From Gemmatimonadota bacterium (GTDB taxonomy: Bacteria > Gemmatimonadota > Gemmatimonadetes > Longimicrobiales > RSA9): a DNA stretch of 33,715 nucleotides. Shown here one piece after another: positions 16,001-23,587 of the stretch. The notes beneath the pieces were generated by a model that was not told where the DNA came from, did not search any database, and saw nothing but the letters and a program-made list of their open reading frames with translations. The stretch's first letter is position 1, and each line of letters starts with the position of its first letter. A program made the position numbers and the translations under genes. The DNA lies in assembly GCA_007126035.1 (NCBI GenBank), contig SLCC01000085.1:1-33715 (forward strand), in the 5' to 3' direction.

Positions 16001-18349
16001 CTATGCGTCCTCAACGAGCTGCTTCAGCTTCCGGCTCGACCGGTAGAACTCGGCCAGGTCCATCTCGCTGAGGAAGACCAGGCCGCGCGTGGCGCGAATG
16101 AGGGCGCTGGGGTTCTCGTGGAACCATTCCCGGCCCAGGCAGATCTTGAGGACCTGGTACTGCTCCACCTGGATCTTCTGGGCCAGCTCGGAGAACGGGC
16201 CGTCGTGCTCGTAGCTGGGGAATGAGGCGTCCTTCTGGGACAGGAACGTGTTCATGAAGGCGTTCTCCATGACGGCAAACATATTCAGCGATACCGGCAC
16301 ATAGACGTTCGCCTCGGCGGGGTGGAATCGATACCAGACGTTGCGGTAGCCCCAGATCCGGAGGTCGTCCCTACCCGTCCGCTCCACGTACTTCTCGATG
16401 GCGGCGTTGGACGCCTGGAGCACCTTGTAATGGGTGTCGGGCCCGCTGCCTTCCGGATCGAACGCCACTGATACGACGTCGGGCTGCACCCTGTCGAGCA
16501 GGTGGAGGATGGGCTCCACGTCCCGCTCCAGGGTGGGCTCCTCGGTGAAGATCTCGCCGGTATAGAACCCCAGCCGCAGGTGGATGACGTTGGAGCAGTT
16601 CCAGCCGAAGTAGCCCCACAGGCACTCGGCCTCGTACTCCCTGGTCATCCCCTTCAGCTGCTGGATGTCCGCCGGGTCCTTCGTGCCCGGATACTGGCTC
16701 TGGAAGTACTGCTTCAGATGGTCCAGACGCCGCTTCAGCCCGGCGGTGTCGGACTCGCCGTATAGTGCGATGAGGTCGCGGATGGTACGCCTCGCGATCC
16801 CCTCGTTGCGTATGTCCTCGTTGCACGAAGCTACGCCGTCCAGGAACTGCCAGACATCCCGGTTGCGATCCAGCTCGTTCCCGGGCGAGAAATAGCCGTC
16901 ATCGCCGAGTTCCTGGTACTCACCCGTGTCCAGGAACTCCTCGGCCCAGCCCAGCCGGTCCAGCATGAACTGGTTCGTCACGGCGGTGAACCCGCTGGTC
17001 AGGCACGCGAAGTAATGGGCGTTGGACGGGTCCCGGACGTGGCGGACGATGGACGGCAGGTAGCCGAGCATCAGGTCGTCGTGGTGCGGCTCGGTATGCA
17101 GGAAGCGTGTGGCCTCCAGCGCCTGGGCGCCCCGTTCGATCCGGGCGACCAGCGCCGCCGCCACGCTGGCCGCCAGCTCGTGGTAGGGCTCGGGCCTCTT
17201 CTCCAGGATCTCGGCTGTGAACCGGTTCTGGCGGAAGTCTTCCTCGGTCAGGTCCAGGATGCGCTTACGCCGTTCCACGGCCAGGTCGACCAGGTGCCGC
17301 TCCACCGCCTGGTCGGTGACGTCTGGAGTCTGGCGCAGGAGCTGGAAACAGCGTTCCGCGAGCTGTTTGGCGGCGCCCTGGGTCAGGTAGAAGCGGGCGT
17401 TGGGCAGCACATGGAGCGCCGTGGCCGGATACAGGACGTGCTTGTCGCTCTCGATGGCCTGGCGCACTATCTCCGCCTTGGCCTCTCCTGCGGCGATTAT
17501 CAGCGCGGTGCATTCCGGGTTGTAGGTGATGGTGGCCAGGCCGATGGTGATGACCAAGCGCCTCCGGGAAACCTCTATCCCGCCCAGGTCGGCCGCCGCC
17601 GCGGCCTGGGTCTCGTAGTTGGTCTCGGTCAGTCGGGTGGTCGAGTGGTGGTCCGAGCCGCGGACGTTGAAGCCGATGTGCCCATCAGGTCCGATGCCGC
17701 CCAGGAAGAAGCCGATCCCGCCGAGGGCGCGGATCCTGTCCTCGTACTCCTGGCACCAATGGTCTATCTGCTCCAGGACGGCCTTCTGCTTGTTCTCGAG
17801 CTCGGTCCTCCCCGGCCGCACACGCAGCGACAGGTCGACCACGTGGCCGGGCCAGACCGAGTCCAGGGTGTCGCCCGGATCGAGACCGATCCTGGAGCCA
17901 TCGATCAGGAGCGCCTTGTCGCGGTCCAGGCCGAAGCCGTCGATGTAATACTTGCTGGCGTAGTAGTAGAAGCTGTTGTGCTGACGGGGATCGATTGGAT
18001 AGAACTCGTCGATCTGCACGAAGTGCAGACTGCCCATGTCCGGCACGACGCCGGGTTCGACCCCTGCTTCTTCCAGAAGGGCGCGGGTCTCCCGTTCGTC
18101 CCAGCTGCCCAGGAGACGCTGGACCCAACTTATGAAATGCTCCGGCGTCTTCCCGGTCGGTAGCGATATCACACCCCCGGGGTTCTTCTGAACCCATTCC
18201 AGGAAGCGGAGCGCCGTGAGTCTTCCCAGGGCGGGGAAGTTCTCCACCACCAGCGTCCCGATCTTCTCGGTGGGAGGGTACATGATGTCGAATGGCGAAC
18301 TGGCCAGCCCGTGCTGCTCCACGGGTCTCAGGCGTGGCGGCCGAGTCAT
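16001..18349 (-). CDS. Glucosamine-6-phosphate deaminase (NagB-like) fused to PIG-L-type deacetylase
   Basis: The 782-residue protein has a NagB/6-phosphogluconolactonase-type domain at about residues 25-340: SLPTGKTPE (62-70), a FVQIDEFYP segment, and GGIGPDGHIGFN (217-228), the deaminase signature. A linker is followed by a PIG-L/LmbE-type domain from about residue 415: HTEPHHDDLMLGY, in which His422 and Asp424/Asp425 match the zinc/catalytic HPDD motif, with His for the usual Pro and Leu for the usual Glu. Together these could deacetylate and isomerise-deaminate amino sugars, feeding fructose-6-phosphate, or the second domain could have another N-acyl substrate. This domain pairing is known in several phyla, but I cannot state how common it is here. 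ATG 18349 follows an AAAGGA site. It is transcribed alone; the gap 18350-18474 holds no gene I can see. Confidence 0.88.
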   Translation of the reverse strand: MTRPPRLRPVEQHGLASSPFDIMYPPTEKIGTLVVENFPALGRLTALRFLEWVQKNPGGVISLPTGKTPEHFISWVQRLLGSWDERETRALLEEAGVEPGVVPDMGSLHFVQIDEFYPIDPRQHNSFYYYASKYYIDGFGLDRDKALLIDGSRIGLDPGDTLDSVWPGHVVDLSLRVRPGRTELENKQKAVLEQIDHWCQEYEDRIRALGGIGFFLGGIGPDGHIGFNVRGSDHHSTTRLTETNYETQAAAAADLGGIEVSRRRLVITIGLATITYNPECTALIIAAGEAKAEIVRQAIESDKHVLYPATALHVLPNARFYLTQGAAKQLAERCFQLLRQTPDVTDQAVERHLVDLAVERRKRILDLTEEDFRQNRFTAEILEKRPEPYHELAASVAAALVARIERGAQALEATRFLHTEPHHDDLMLGYLPSIVRHVRDPSNAHYFACLTSGFTAVTNQFMLDRLGWAEEFLDTGEYQELGDDGYFSPGNELDRNRDVWQFLDGVASCNEDIRNEGIARRTIRDLIALYGESDTAGLKRRLDHLKQYFQSQYPGTKDPADIQQLKGMTREYEAECLWGYFGWNCSNVIHLRLGFYTGEIFTEEPTLERDVEPILHLLDRVQPDVVSVAFDPEGSGPDTHYKVLQASNAAIEKYVERTGRDDLRIWGYRNVWYRFHPAEANVYVPVSLNMFAVMENAFMNTFLSQKDASFPSYEHDGPFSELAQKIQVEQYQVLKICLGREWFHENPSALIRATRGLVFLSEMDLAEFYRSSRKLKQLVEDA

Positions 18350-18474
18350 GTACCGGTCCTTTTACGAGGGCATCACCAGGACGATCATATGCAGCGCAGA
18401 AGCGCCCCGAAGACTACGGGCCCAGGCCGGCCCGGAGCAAGGTCGGGGCCACTCCTTCAGCCCCGGCCGTCGCC

Positions 18475-19128
18475 TCAACGGTCGGACTCCGGTTCGTCGG
18501 CCTCTCCCTTGGCCGCCACGTACTCGCGCAGGTCCCCTTTCAGGGTGAAGCCGCGAATCACCCGGAACGGCTTGAGTACCTGTGCCACCTGTGCCGGCAG
18601 AAGCCGCGGCAGTGCCGGGCGAGCCGGGCCGGTGTGCTCGTAGCGCATGTGCTCGGTGTCCAGGAGCATGAGTCGAAGCGGTCGCGTGGTGCTCTTCTCG
18701 CCGGCACTCACCACCACGTGGAGACGGGCGCCGGGGGCGGTCACCTCCACCAGCCGGGCGACCAGGGGGGCGTGGTACTCGGGGAGGAGCCGATCCAGGA
18801 CGTCCCAGGCGAAGACCAGGTCATACGGCTGGTCGGGTTGAGGCGGCAGGGCTTGGGCGAACTGGTCGGCGGGGCCGCGCCCTCGCGATGAGGCAGCCTG
18901 GCCGGTGAGGTCGGCGAAGCGGATACGGCTGGCGAACCGGCTGTAGACGCGCAAGTTGCTGGGCGCGGCGGGCCCCAGATCAAGGACCGCGTGGCTCCCG
19001 TTCTCCGCCAGTTCGTCCAACATGACGGCGACACCGGGGGCAGCCGTCTCCACGCCCGGGGTGGCCTCTTCGGCCCGCTGCGTCCCGGGTGGCGGAGAGC
19101 GGCGCGTGAGCCGGCCCAGCCAGTCCAT
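18475..19128 (-). CDS. Class I SAM-dependent methyltransferase-like protein
   Basis: The 217-residue protein has a Rossmann-like pattern: AVLDLGPAAPSNL (about 47-59) is motif I in a variant form (D-x-G-x-A instead of G-x-G), followed by RIRFADL (about 68-74) as the acidic strand and YDLVFAWDVLDRL (about 101-113) as motif IV. The later GARLHVVVSAG strand fits the beta5 region. The variant motif I leaves catalytic activity uncertain. It lies 23 bases after the bactofilin gene, same strand, with GGGAG-type site, so they are probably one operon. I would expect it to act near the cell envelope or cytoskeleton only by association. Confidence 0.65.
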   Translation of the reverse strand: MDWLGRLTRRSPPPGTQRAEEATPGVETAAPGVAVMLDELAENGSHAVLDLGPAAPSNLRVYSRFASRIRFADLTGQAASSRGRGPADQFAQALPPQPDQPYDLVFAWDVLDRLLPEYHAPLVARLVEVTAPGARLHVVVSAGEKSTTRPLRLMLLDTEHMRYEHTGPARPALPRLLPAQVAQVLKPFRVIRGFTLKGDLREYVAAKGEADEPESDR

Positions 19129-19151
19129 ATGACCCCGCTCCCTGCCCTGGG

Positions 19152-19712
19152 CTACGCCCGGTCGTGTTCAGGTCGCGTGCTGCCGCCGGCGCCAGACTGG
19201 CCTTCGGCCTTCTCCGGCGCTGTCCCAGCGGGACTTGCCATACCCGACTCCAGAGATGGACCGGCCGTCCGGCGTCCCTGCTGAGTCTCGCCCCGGCGGC
19301 CTGCCTCCGTCATCTCGACACTGCCGCGGAAGTAGGCCCCGTCCTCGAGCATGACCCGCGGAGCCGTGATGTCTCCCTGTAGCCGTGCCGAATCCCGCAG
19401 GATGACCTGCTCGTCGGCGGCGAGGTTACCGTCCACCACGCCTTCCACTGTGATCACCCGGCCGCTTATGTCGGCCTTGACCTCACCTTCCGGCCCCACC
19501 GTCACCGAGTGCTGCTTCAGGTCCACGGACCCTTCGACCCGGCCCTGGATCAGGAGGTCCTCATCGCCGGTGACTTCACCCTTGATGGTGATGGAGCGAC
19601 CGATGGTAGCCCGTTCGGCGCCCTGGGGGCCCGGCTGCCGCTGCTCCTGGCTGGGTGGCCTATCGGCTCCGGGAGTGGTGGTCCGCTTCTGCGTCTCTTC
19701 CTTCTTCCACAT
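19152..19712 (-). CDS. Bactofilin
   Basis: The 186-residue protein has a central beta-helical bactofilin domain at about residues 35-135: ATIGRSITIKGEVTGDEDLL, then IQGRVEGSVDLK, GEVKADISGRVITVEGVVDG, and AARLQGDI-like repeats ending in GAYFRGSVEM. These alternate short beta strands every ~18 residues, typical of the family. Disordered Pro/Gln/Gly-rich tails flank it on both sides, as usual. Bactofilins polymerise without nucleotide into filaments, often attached to the membrane, and scaffold envelope-modifying enzymes. An AGGAGG ribosome site precedes ATG 19712. The methyltransferase-like gene follows on the same strand. Confidence 0.93.
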   Translation of the reverse strand: MWKKEETQKRTTTPGADRPPSQEQRQPGPQGAERATIGRSITIKGEVTGDEDLLIQGRVEGSVDLKQHSVTVGPEGEVKADISGRVITVEGVVDGNLAADEQVILRDSARLQGDITAPRVMLEDGAYFRGSVEMTEAGRRGETQQGRRTAGPSLESGMASPAGTAPEKAEGQSGAGGSTRPEHDRA

Positions 19713-19975
19713 TGGCTGCCTCCTGCCTGCTCGTGCTTCGATGGATCAGGGCTCCCCGGGCCTTGCCGCCGACACGTCCGGGCCGGCGGGGGAGTGCCTG
19801 TGCGAGGCCGCTGAGCGGGCCGCGGGGAACCGAACGGTCGCACGCAACGGGCCACAGTGAAATAACCGGGAGTGGCGCCGGGATCGCAAGGCCTACGGTC
19901 ACTCGGGTCACATGTTGCCGCCAGCGACGCCGTGCGTCAAACTATCAACCTATCGGAGGACGCCAGCCCATCGAC

Positions 19976-20010
19976 CCGGCGATCTCTCGATCAACCGGCG
20001 ATCTTTCGAT
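19976..20010 (+). repeat. Direct repeat of 16 bp in a divergent promoter region
   Basis: CCGGCGATCTCTCGAT (19976-19991) and CCGGCGATCTTTCGAT (19995-20010) differ at one base and begin 19 bp apart, ending 18 bases before the ATG at 20029. Two turns of helix spacing suggests tandem operator half-sites for the SnoaL-like gene or for the divergent bactofilin operon. The surrounding gap 19713-20028 shows no gene. Confidence 0.6.
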
Positions 20011-20028
20011 AGACAGGACGTGAGCGCG

Positions 20029-20508
20029 ATGAAGCCGAAGACTTGCCTGCTGGGCGTCTGGCTCGTGGTACTGGCCACGCAGCCGGCCATGGGGCAGGAG
20101 CTACCCGTCCAGCGCGAGGAGTGGCGGGATCCGCCCATGAGCCCATCACGTCTGGCCCACCAGTTCAGTATGCGGCACGAGCTGAACTATCTCCTGGTCC
20201 GCTGGCTGGAGAGTCTCCAGCGCCGCGAGTTGGACCGACTTCCAGGCCTCTACGCCCCTGACGCGCGGCTGACCCTGCCCGGCGGCCGGTCCGTGAACGG
20301 CACACCTGCCATCGTCGAGTTCTGGGCCTCGACCACGCCTCCCGGGCCCGCCCATATCGTGTTGGAGGACGTGCGAGCCAGCGACGGACTGGCGACGGTG
20401 GTGGCGCTCCTGGTCCCGACGGACCGGGAGCGCGACTTTGCCGGCACACATGCCATGGCGCCGCGTTCCGGGAGGTCCGGGGACGCTGGGTTATCACCGA
20501 CCAGCTGA
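20029..20508 (+). CDS. Secreted SnoaL/NTF2-like protein, probably frameshifted at the 3' end
   Basis: The ATG at 20029 begins a signal peptide (MKPKTCLLGVWLVVLATQPA, cleavage after MGQ-type site). The 159-residue product then reads LLVRWLESLQRRELDRLPGLYAPDARLTLP and later GTPAIVEFW, the standard start of SnoaL-like/NTF2-like cone-fold proteins. After ERDFAGTHAMA the frame turns into PRSGRSGDAGLSPTS and stops at 20506-20508. In another frame the next codons, from 20463, read AFREVRGRWVITDQLIS, which is the expected closing strand of the fold. A missing base, or two extra, near 20455-20462 explains this. The repaired frame would run to a stop at 20619-20621, overlapping the convergent transglycosylase gene by about 99 bases, so the exact end is uncertain. 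Earlier in-frame starts were rejected because they precede the signal peptide. Confidence 0.6.
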   Translation: MKPKTCLLGVWLVVLATQPAMGQELPVQREEWRDPPMSPSRLAHQFSMRHELNYLLVRWLESLQRRELDRLPGLYAPDARLTLPGGRSVNGTPAIVEFWASTTPPGPAHIVLEDVRASDGLATVVALLVPTDRERDFAGTHAMAPRSGRSGDAGLSPTS

Positions 20509-20522
20509 TCAGCAGAGTGGCG

Positions 20523-22535
20523 TCACCGGCCGTCGTACAGCGCGCGATAGATGGCGGTGTTGGTCTGGACGATCCGGACGTAGTCCCTGGTCTCGGTGAA
20601 CGGGATCCGCTCGGCGAATAGCTCCGGGTCACCGTGCTCGGGGAACGACCGCCAGCGATTCATCCGCGTGGGGCCGGCGTTGTAGGCCACCAGGGCATCG
20701 GTGGTCCGGCCGCCGTATCGCTCGAGCATAGTGGCCAGGTACCGTGTCCCCATCCGTACGTTCAGCTCGGGCTCCACCAGGCGACCGGTCCTGAAGTTGC
20801 CGACGCCCAGCTCCCGGGCCAGGCCAGTGCCGGTGGCGGGCATGATCTGCATCAGCCCCAACGCTCCTGCCGGACTCCGGGCGGTAGGCAGGAATCCTGA
20901 CTCCTGCCGGATGAGACCGGCCACCAGGAACGGGTCCAGGTCGTGCCTGCGCGACTCCCGCTCGATGGCGGCCCGGTAGGGGAAGGGGTAGACGAGCCTG
21001 AGCAGCGCATCGTTCCAGTTCCCCTCCCGGCGCTGGAGCGACCGGCCGACCCGGATCCCGGGGCCAGGCAGCACACGAGCGTGGAGGGCATCGCCCAGGG
21101 CGTAGAGGACCGACACTTCCTCCGACTCGAGGGCCCGGCCCACCTCGTACGACGCCCGGACAACCAGCCCGGCGCCGGTCAGGACGGCCGTCCGATCAGC
21201 GATCTCCGCCGCCCGCCGCGTCGCGCCTGGCGACGCCGCGCCCGCCCGGGGCCGGATCCGGGACTGCAACTCCGAGCTGAGGCCCAGCGAGGCTGCCGCC
21301 AGCATACCGTAGTAGGTGAACGGGGCGGTCTGCCACAGCGACTCCAGTAGCTCCGACGGTTCCGGCGCTCCCGCCCGCGCCAGCCAGTAGGCCCGCTGCT
21401 GCCCCTCGAAGGTGGACAGGTCCGGCTGGCCGCCGGTTCGCAAGACCTCCAGGACGCCGGTCCGGTCCCCGACAGACCAGCCCATGGTCACCAGGCGCAT
21501 GCCCGACAGCGCCGCATCCTCGCCCCCGAGCCGGATCGCCTCCTCGTAATGGGCGCGGGCCCGGGCCAGCTCGCCGTCGTCGTGGGCCAGGTCGGCCAGC
21601 AGGTAGTGGGCGCGACCCGCCGCCCTGGTGTCCGGGTGCTCGGCGATCACCCGACGGAAGGTGGCCATGGCAGCGTCCCGTCGACCGTCCCTGAACTGGC
21701 TCCGGGCCTGGAACAGCACCCGCTCGGCCCGGACCTCGTCCGCCGCGGCGGCGGGCCCCGCCCCCGACGCCAACCGCGGCGGCGCCAGCCAACGCTCCGC
21801 CTCGGCATAACGCCGGGCCGACCAGAACGCCAGCCCCACCTCCAGCTTCAGCTCGCCCTCGAGCGTGGGACGGGCGGCGATCTCCTGCTCGAAGAGGGGG
21901 AGGGCCCGGCGGAAGTCGCCATGGCGCAGGAAGACCCGAGCCACGGCAAGACGATCGGCGGAGGCCAGCCCCACGCTGTCCGCCAGCATCCGGGCCGCAG
22001 CCAGGCCGCTGGCCGAACCCGGGGTGGCGCCCACGACCTCCCGGTACGCCGCGGCCGCACCGGGACGACCCAACGCCCGTCCCAGGTCGGCGATCCGGAG
22101 CGTGGCCTGGGCCCGCCGGCCCCCATCGGCGATCCGGCCCCGCACCACCTCCAGATGGGCCAGGGCGGCGGCGGTGTCGCCCAGGACGAGCCTGGCCTCG
22201 GCACCGGTGATCCAGCCCCACTCCCCGACCAGCTCCGGGTCGCCCACGGCTTCGTGGCGGACCCGCACCCCGGTGGTGTCTCCCATACCCGCAAGGGCAC
22301 GGGCGGCCTGCAACTGCGCCCAGGGAGAGAACGCCGGCACCAGGGCCGCAGCCTCGTCATAAGCCTGCACCGCCTCGGCAAAGCGATCCTCGCCCGCCAG
22401 CTCCATCCCCCTGGCCACAGCCGCCGCGGCACGGCGGATGGCAGCCGTGTCCGGGGTGGCAACGGGTGGCGCTGGGGCCACGCCGGTGGACAGTGTCAGA
22501 GTCAGGATCGGGACCAGGAGTGTGCTCAGCATCAT
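20523..22535 (-). CDS. slt: Soluble lytic murein transglycosylase (Slt70-like, TPR-rich)
   Basis: The 670-residue protein starts at one of two adjacent ATGs (22535 or 22532); longer in-frame extensions enter the C-tract region and lack a signal. A signal peptide (MMLSTLLVPILTLTLSTGV) is followed by a long superhelical part (about 30-480) of Ala-rich TPR-like repeats such as MELAGEDRFAEAVQAYDEAA. The C-terminal catalytic SLT domain carries RQESGF with Glu545 as the acid, then AGALGLMQIMPATG and AYNAGPTRMNRW. It cleaves peptidoglycan glycan strands non-hydrolytically in the periplasm, forming 1,6-anhydroMurNAc. A run of C-tracts (G-tracts on this gene's strand) lies upstream at 22601-22654. Confidence 0.92.
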   Translation of the reverse strand: MMLSTLLVPILTLTLSTGVAPAPPVATPDTAAIRRAAAAVARGMELAGEDRFAEAVQAYDEAAALVPAFSPWAQLQAARALAGMGDTTGVRVRHEAVGDPELVGEWGWITGAEARLVLGDTAAALAHLEVVRGRIADGGRRAQATLRIADLGRALGRPGAAAAYREVVGATPGSASGLAAARMLADSVGLASADRLAVARVFLRHGDFRRALPLFEQEIAARPTLEGELKLEVGLAFWSARRYAEAERWLAPPRLASGAGPAAAADEVRAERVLFQARSQFRDGRRDAAMATFRRVIAEHPDTRAAGRAHYLLADLAHDDGELARARAHYEEAIRLGGEDAALSGMRLVTMGWSVGDRTGVLEVLRTGGQPDLSTFEGQQRAYWLARAGAPEPSELLESLWQTAPFTYYGMLAAASLGLSSELQSRIRPRAGAASPGATRRAAEIADRTAVLTGAGLVVRASYEVGRALESEEVSVLYALGDALHARVLPGPGIRVGRSLQRREGNWNDALLRLVYPFPYRAAIERESRRHDLDPFLVAGLIRQESGFLPTARSPAGALGLMQIMPATGTGLARELGVGNFRTGRLVEPELNVRMGTRYLATMLERYGGRTTDALVAYNAGPTRMNRWRSFPEHGDPELFAERIPFTETRDYVRIVQTNTAIYRALYDGR

Positions 22536-22600
22536 TTCGGAAGAACCGCTCGGAGCCAGAGTGACGACAGCGGGCCGATATGCCCCACGAACAGGTGAGA

Positions 22601-22654
22601 CCCCCCCGGCACCCACCCTGTTCCCTGCCGTCCCCCCCCGCCTCTCCCCTGCCC
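22601..22654 (-). other. G-quadruplex-forming tract upstream of the transglycosylase gene
   Basis: On the minus strand, seven runs of three or more G follow each other with loops of one to six bases (C7 at 22601-22607, C3 at 22612-22614, 22616-22618 and 22623-22625, C8 at 22632-22639, C4 at 22646-22649, C3 at 22652-22654 on the plus strand). It lies 66 bases upstream of the transglycosylase start. Structure is predicted from sequence pattern only. Confidence 0.5.
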
Positions 22655-22821
22655 GTGCCGTGTCCTTGCCCGAAGCCCGCCGAAGCTGATGGTCGAGCCG
22701 GCGGCGATCCCACCCGCGGTGGCCGGTGGGTTGCCAGCGCGCGGAACGCCGGGTCGGGGAGAACGGGCACAGGCAGGAAGTCAGTGACGATTTCTGGGGA
22801 CAGTCCTGCAACCGAAATCTA

Positions 22822-22850
22822 TTGCCCCCCGATCTCTGGTTTCATATGTA
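22822..22850 (+). promoter_or_regulatory. Possible sigma-70-type promoter for the HIRAN-like gene
   Basis: TTGCCC (22822-22827) and TATGTA (22845-22850) are separated by 17 bases in a locally AT-richer stretch that contrasts with the rest of the window. The match to consensus is only moderate (four and three of six). The remaining gap 22536-22899 holds the G-tract and no gene I can see. Confidence 0.3.
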
Positions 22851-22899
22851 TGGTAAAAGGCGAGTTCGATGCTGTCGTCCCTCACACCACGGTACACCG

Positions 22900-23514
22900 A
22901 TGCCCAGAACGATTGCGCTCTCGCTGGTTCCCCATGAAACTGATGCTGGTCGCGGGTTCATCCTCGAACGCCACGACGGGCAGCGGTTGGACTGGGATCA
23001 CCTCGAGGTGGACGACCCGTACCTGGTGTCGTTCATCGTGGAAGGGACTTCCGATGTACCGGAGCTTCTGAACCTGCCAGCGTTCAGCCCCGGCCAGGTC
23101 CTGTCGCTGGTCCCCGAAGGAGAGGGTCCCGATGACCCGGTGGGTGTCTGGGACCGGGAGGGTCGTCATCGCGTGGGGTGCGTGCCCGCGGATCACAAGC
23201 GGTTCGTCCACGCCATGCACTTCGACTGCACGGTGGTCTGGGAAGAGCTGGACGGCGGCGTGCGGACCGGCCTGCGCGTGCTGGCTCACACCGGCGACCG
23301 GATCAAGGGGCACACCGCTCCCCTGAGCCCTCCCACCACCCACGAGGCCGAGGCGGCGGGAGCGCCCGACTTGGCCGGGAGCCCGGCGACGGCAGAGGTC
23401 GCTGCCCACTCGGTGCCGGAGCCAGGCCGGAGCCGGTCTCCGTCGTGGCTGCTGGCCCTGGTCCTGGTGCTGGTCCTGGTGCTGACGGCTGGGGCCTTCC
23501 TCTACCTGGGATAG
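22900..23514 (+). CDS. HIRAN-like domain protein with C-terminal membrane tail anchor
   Basis: The ATG at 22900 gives a 204-residue protein; earlier Mets in frame sit in the promoter-like region. Residues about 42-105 read FIVEGTSDVPELLNLPAFSP then GQVLSLVPEGEGPDDPVGVW and DREGRHRVGCVP. This is the HIRAN pattern: G-x-x-[LV]-x-L-x-x-E, a D-P-[VA]-x-V segment and a final [VI]-G-[YC]-[VL]-P. HIRAN domains, named for HIP116 and Rad5, often bind DNA ends or accompany helicases and nucleases. A Pro/Ala-rich linker (about 135-180) leads to a C-terminal membrane helix (about 187-203, LLALVLVLVLVLTAGAFLYL). No enzymatic domain is attached. The last base of its stop overlaps a GTG that could begin the next gene. 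The HIRAN match is by eye. Confidence 0.6.
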   Translation: MPRTIALSLVPHETDAGRGFILERHDGQRLDWDHLEVDDPYLVSFIVEGTSDVPELLNLPAFSPGQVLSLVPEGEGPDDPVGVWDREGRHRVGCVPADHKRFVHAMHFDCTVVWEELDGGVRTGLRVLAHTGDRIKGHTAPLSPPTTHEAEAAGAPDLAGSPATAEVAAHSVPEPGRSRSPSWLLALVLVLVLVLTAGAFLYLG

Positions 23515-23587
23515 TGGACCGCCGCTGCCGGACCGCTGGCTGATCCTGTCCGTCCAGGCGCCGCCACGCGGCGAGGAGCACCTGCTG

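Noticed and set aside
22536-22811. N-terminal extension of the lytic transglycosylase
   Set aside because: It would run through homopolymer tracts and precede the signal peptide.
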